Source: Norana najaformis
Lineage: Eukaryota > Annelida > Clitellata > Crassiclitellata > Hormogastridae
DNA length: 64,000 nucleotides
Direction of reading: 5' to 3'
NCBI GenBank assembly: GCA_964023275.1
Contig: OZ029919.1
Span: 8,575,202 to 8,639,201 of the forward strand
The notes under the pieces are model-generated. The model saw only the letters and a list, made by a program, of their open reading frames with translations, did not search any database and had not been told where the DNA came from. The position numbers were made by a program, and so were the translations under genes. How positions within the stretch are numbered: position 1 is the stretch's first letter; each line of letters opens with the position of its first letter. Positions 56,910 through 64,000 of the stretch are shown here, in pieces.

Positions 56910-57488
56910 CTATTTTGTGAGACTTTGAAACACAACTTTGAAGCATAAACACCTTCTCCATCGTGATTTCTGGGATGTGATGATCCGATCCTTAATCCCC
57001 ACTATTCCACGCTGATATTCAATGTATCTGACATTTTTAACTGCTGTTCCATCGCGAAGTTTTGGGACAGACAACAGCTTCACTACATTCTGTCCAGAGT
57101 CCAGAATAGGAAGCCAGTCTACCCCTTCTCTTCTAGGGCCTGTAAAGTCCTCCATAATTTTGCTATCCCAGTGCAATATCAGCGGCACTATATGGTCAAA
57201 GTCTGCCTTCACCTCTGCACTGAAAGCTTCATAATGTTTTCGGATATGCTCAACCACATGAGTAGAAGCTTGTATTTGTATTCTTTCCTTATCCCATATT
57301 GGTAGTAGCAGTGAGAAAGTCTTGTCTATACTGTCCTTCAAGCTCAATTTTTCTCCGATATAGTAATGCAACAACACCCTGCACATTTCTTTTTCAGAAG
57401 GGAGTTTCGAAGTTTTGAAATTTTCATCTGTCCCTCCAGTCAGCCAGACTGAACTTGCAGCACACGTTACTTTATTTTCCACTGTCAA
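56910..57488 (-). pseudogene. Fragment of an unassigned repetitive or transposon-like ORF
   Basis: The 192-codon minus-strand frame reads PLILHWDSKIMEDFTG, then DWLPILDSGQN and KLLSVPKLRDGTA. I recall this pattern from multi-copy hypothetical proteins of invertebrates that behave like DNA-transposon ORFs, but I cannot name the family. The start is not convincing and the end reads into unrelated residues. It lies only in unit 2, between the LTR fossil and repeat family A, so it came in with an insertion. Confidence 0.4.
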
Positions 57489-57935
57489 AACTTCTCTGGT
57501 AATCTAACTAATCATTTGATATCTATGATATGATGCAGCTTAAAACTTGCCTGTTCTTTGTTATTGATATTACGATTTAGAGAAACTTGAAAAATGTCAA
57601 ATATGTATGTATGTACTTAATCACAAAGTTCAAAAAAACCTGTTGACAAGATAGCTGCCAGAACAGATCACTTGTCAAGAGAACTATAACATGTTTCTGG
57701 ATAAGGAAGTAAATTTACAATGCATAATTTAAAAATAATTGGTGGAAAATGATAAAAATGCACTTTTACAGAACTTCAACTGGATTGAGCAAGTCCTAAG
57801 TATTGTTCAATCTTCAAAATATTTTGGCTATAGAGTCTCAGTATAAGCCATCACCAAATGGTGGGTTGGAGGAAGAGGAATACATTACATGAAAATGCTT
57901 CATTATGGATGGGAACACCCTATATAAATTAAAAG

Positions 57936-58202
57936 GCAAAGTAAAGTATCCCATACCTCACAAGTGAGACGTAGGAGAGGCGCTCATTTTTTCTTGGCCC
58001 TTTAGCCGATAATGGACGAATCCCAAGGCGCTGGACACGGGGTCAGCGCATCGCAGGACTTGTCATTTACTTCCCAGCTTTACGCCGGTACGAATTTATA
58101 CTGCTTGGTGACAGATCCACCGTATGCGCAAACGACTTGCCCAGGGTCGATCCACGGAGTCGAAACCGCAACCGCATGGTCATTGACCAAACGGTGCTTG
58201 TT
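57936..58202 (+). repeat. Dispersed repeat family A, continuous copy
   Basis: This copy runs from AGTAAAGTATCCCATACC through GACACGGGGTCAGCGCATC and TTTACGCCGGTACG to CATGGTCATTGACCAAACGG. It serves as the uninterrupted reference for the element at 42959-43382. Confidence 0.75.
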
Positions 58203-58799
58203 TTAAACTTTTTCTGATGTAAGCTGGATTGATTTCTTCACTGTTTACCGATGACGCTTTTTAAAATAAAATAACAAAATCAATCTCAAGATTTTTAAAT
58301 TCCGAGGGATCATATTTATGTACCTGAGGTGGGTGGGGAATCTCATTCTAGTTGTTTGCTCGAGTCGTGACTGAGCTCGGCCGAAGAGGTTAGTTATCTG
58401 AACAGAAACTCATCGAATTCGTTTAATTTTTAATGTGGAGAAAAATTTCAATCGCAGTTGCTGCGGTTTGCGTTATCTCTGCGTTTGTCTGTAACGAGTT
58501 GTATTTTTCAGACGTTACATGCAGGTTCAAAATGTAATTTAAACGGCAACTTAGGCCTAGTAGTGATTTACTATTTTATATCAGTGAGTCAGCGATTCCG
58601 TGTTTATGGGCGATATTTGAAGATATAACGCTCTCATAACCACAGCGTCGGATAGAAAGGGACAAATTTTCATGGTTAGGTTGAAAATTCATTTCACATT
58701 TGGCTCCCATCTGTGAAGGTTCACACCAACGTCCTTTGGAAATTAATGATCTGACAAATTTGAACAGGAGAAAGAGAAGGGCAAGAATGAGGCCAACCC

Positions 58800-59743
58800 T
58801 TAACACCTAATCTCCTATGATTAAAAACCCATCCAAAACCGATAATTAATTTCATACTTAAAGGCCTACGCAATGAGTTCAAGAAAATTTCAGATTCATC
58901 TGTCTCTCTTAGCCTGGACTTTGCCTCCACACACACCTTTAGCACTACCTCTTATGTCCGCAACTTAGGCGTGATCCTCGACCGAAATCTCAGTTTCATT
59001 GACCACATTACCCATCTCTACTGCTCTTGCTTTATGCATATTCGTTACCTTCGCAGAATCCGCCCTGTGCCAGAGTTTAAAACTGCATCAACCATCGCCA
59101 AATCCACAGTCCATGCTAAATTAGACTATTGCAATTCACTATTCCTGAACATGGGCCCAACACAAATAAGCTGCCTTTAAGCTATCCAGAAAGCTCTTGC
59201 TCTTGCTTTCACCAAAACCCCTAAACACCATCACATCACTCCTGTTCTTAAATCACTCCATTGGCTTAAAATACCTGAACGAATTGAGTACCAAGTTCGA
59301 TCACTTACCTACGACACCCTTCAATCGTCCCAACCCTCCTATCTTCGTGAGTTGTTTACACTCCAACCACTTCGCTCAACCCGCTCCTCCATCTGAAATA
59401 AACTTCCCCAGAACTGCGACAGTTTTCTGACCCATCATTGAAACTCATCTATGCTTCAGCGCCTACAATTTCTGCATCGGCAATTCACTCAAAACTGAAA
59501 ACATTCCTCTTTCGCAGATCATATCCTGATACCCCTTCTTCCTCTTATCTCTTTCCGCTCCAATCCCAAGCAACACCCACTAGCTGGCCACGCTGTCTCT
59601 CTGCCTGACATTTGGATCTTGACCTGGAATTGAACCCTTTTTGCCTATCGATTTTGTTTTGACTGAACGCCTGTGAATAAGCTGGTACCGTGACGTGGCT
59701 TTCGTTGAGCGTTGTAGAGGTCTTGGGATTACGATTACGATTA
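58800..59743 (+). mobile_element. L2/CR1-like LINE, 3' part, in the 5' flank of HTATIP2 copy B
   Basis: It encodes LGVILDRNLSFIDHI, KSTVHAKLDYCNSLF and, after an in-frame TAA near 59178, AIQKALALAFTKTPKHHHIT and LKSLHWLKIPERIEY. These are the thumb and C-terminal blocks of an L2/CR1 reverse transcriptase. The 3' untranslated end contains GGATCTTGACCTGGAATTG and GTGAATAAGCTGG and ends with GATTACGATTACGATTA. The matching place in unit 1 (near 44023) runs AAGGCCAACCC straight into AGAAAGGCAGC, giving the empty site. Confidence 0.85.
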
Positions 59744-60097
59744 CCCAGAAGGGCAGACATGTGTTTGAAGTATAATCAGTATTTCATTTTCTTAGCTCGG
59801 TATATGAGGTAGATGCCCATTTCTCTCATGGTCAAGTCTTCCCACTAAATGAGTCCAGTAGAGGCGATAGTGACATCTTTCTGTTCTGGGGTATATTTGA
59901 ACTCCCAATCTTTGGTTTGATAGTTGCTAACACAGAGGCGCTTTTAACATCGGTGTAAACACCTAGGGGCCCCAACGGCACAAAGTGGAATGGGCCCTAT
60001 AACAACTTGATTACATCACTTGAGGCCAAAGTGTGGGAGAGCTTACACCGAGATATTAAATACCATAAAAGGGCCTCTGTTATAACCACTGGAATAT

Positions 60098-60328
60098 AAT
60101 AATTAATAACAATAATTAGAAAACTTCTAATGCGCCGGTGTCTAATGCACAAGGCATCAAACCATGGCGCACCAAAACCAAGCCGTAATCAGGTCAACAT
60201 CCAGAAGGTCAGTCCACAAAACAGAGGGGCAGCCTACGGCGAATAAGCAATTAGAAAAAGGTAAGTTTTAAGATGAGAACGAAATGACAGAAACGACTGA
60301 GCAGAACGAACAGACAGAGGGGGGTGGT
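60098..60328 (-). mobile_element. SINE-like insertion upstream of HTATIP2 copy B
   Basis: A 231-bp insertion is flanked by TGGAATAT (60090-60097 and 60329-60336). Unit 1 has that octamer only once, near 44070. It contains TTCTAATGCGCCGGTGTCTAATGC-type sequence related to the ATATAGCGCC repeats. Confidence 0.75.
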
Positions 60329-60423
60329 TGGAATATCTCACACATTGAGAACAGGTGTAGTGACAATGAAAATTATAACAATAAGAATATAATCATTACA
60401 ATCATAATTAAACGTTTTTTAGA

Positions 60424-63929
<3,506 letters not shown>

Positions 63930-64000
63930 ATGCACATTAAAGTAGAGTAGGGCTAACAGCCTTCTTCTAATTTTTGTTGTGAGAACCATTAATATTTGTA

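Overview
This is eukaryotic, animal DNA. Genes have GT-AG introns, intergenic space is AT-rich and full of SINE and LINE pieces, and two host loci are recognisable by exon-by-exon translation: an ACTL6A/BAF53-type actin-related protein and HTATIP2/TIP30. The dense L2/CR1-like and RTE-like LINEs and tRNA-like SINEs suggest an invertebrate (lophotrochozoan or basal deuterostome). I cannot name a species.

Region 1 (about 2.57-29.9 kb, minus strand) is a tandem array with a unit of about 7.7 kb. It holds three apparently intact two-exon genes for a ~1,024-residue RING-IBR-RING (RBR) ubiquitin ligase, plus a fourth copy cut down to its IBR-RING2 end by a junction with a 16-bp ACACAGATACATAG-type microsatellite. 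The first exon of each intact gene encodes only 20 residues. The long ORF in each copy lacks an ATG at its 5' end and depends on that exon. The copies are mosaics: one shows a strongly diverged IBR-RING2 catalytic half joined to a nearly identical N-terminal part, and a ~3.4 kb flank is essentially identical between two units whose adjacent coding sequence differs. The ~800 residues before the RBR match no family I can name.

Region 2 (30.3-40.4 kb, plus strand) is a complete 12-exon ACTL6A orthologue (426 residues). It lies head-to-head with the RBR array. Its introns carry an RTE-like LINE fragment with target-site duplication, an L2-like fragment nested in a SINE, a decayed copy of the exon 8 start, and an intronic tandem duplication.

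Region 3 (40.8-64.0 kb, plus strand) is a recent segmental duplication carrying two complete five-exon HTATIP2 genes (239 residues each, about five residue differences). After duplication, copy A gained a nearly full-length 3.3 kb RTE-like LINE in intron 4, with a 9-bp target-site duplication and the empty site preserved in copy B. Copy B gained an L2-like LINE and a SINE in its 5' flank, a small LTR-element fossil, and a 26-triplet TGA expansion inside a MITE-like hairpin.

The three gene families show no obvious pathway link. The main biology is local amplification and gene conversion of an unassigned RBR ligase family, and a natural set of filled and empty insertion sites between the HTATIP2 duplicates.
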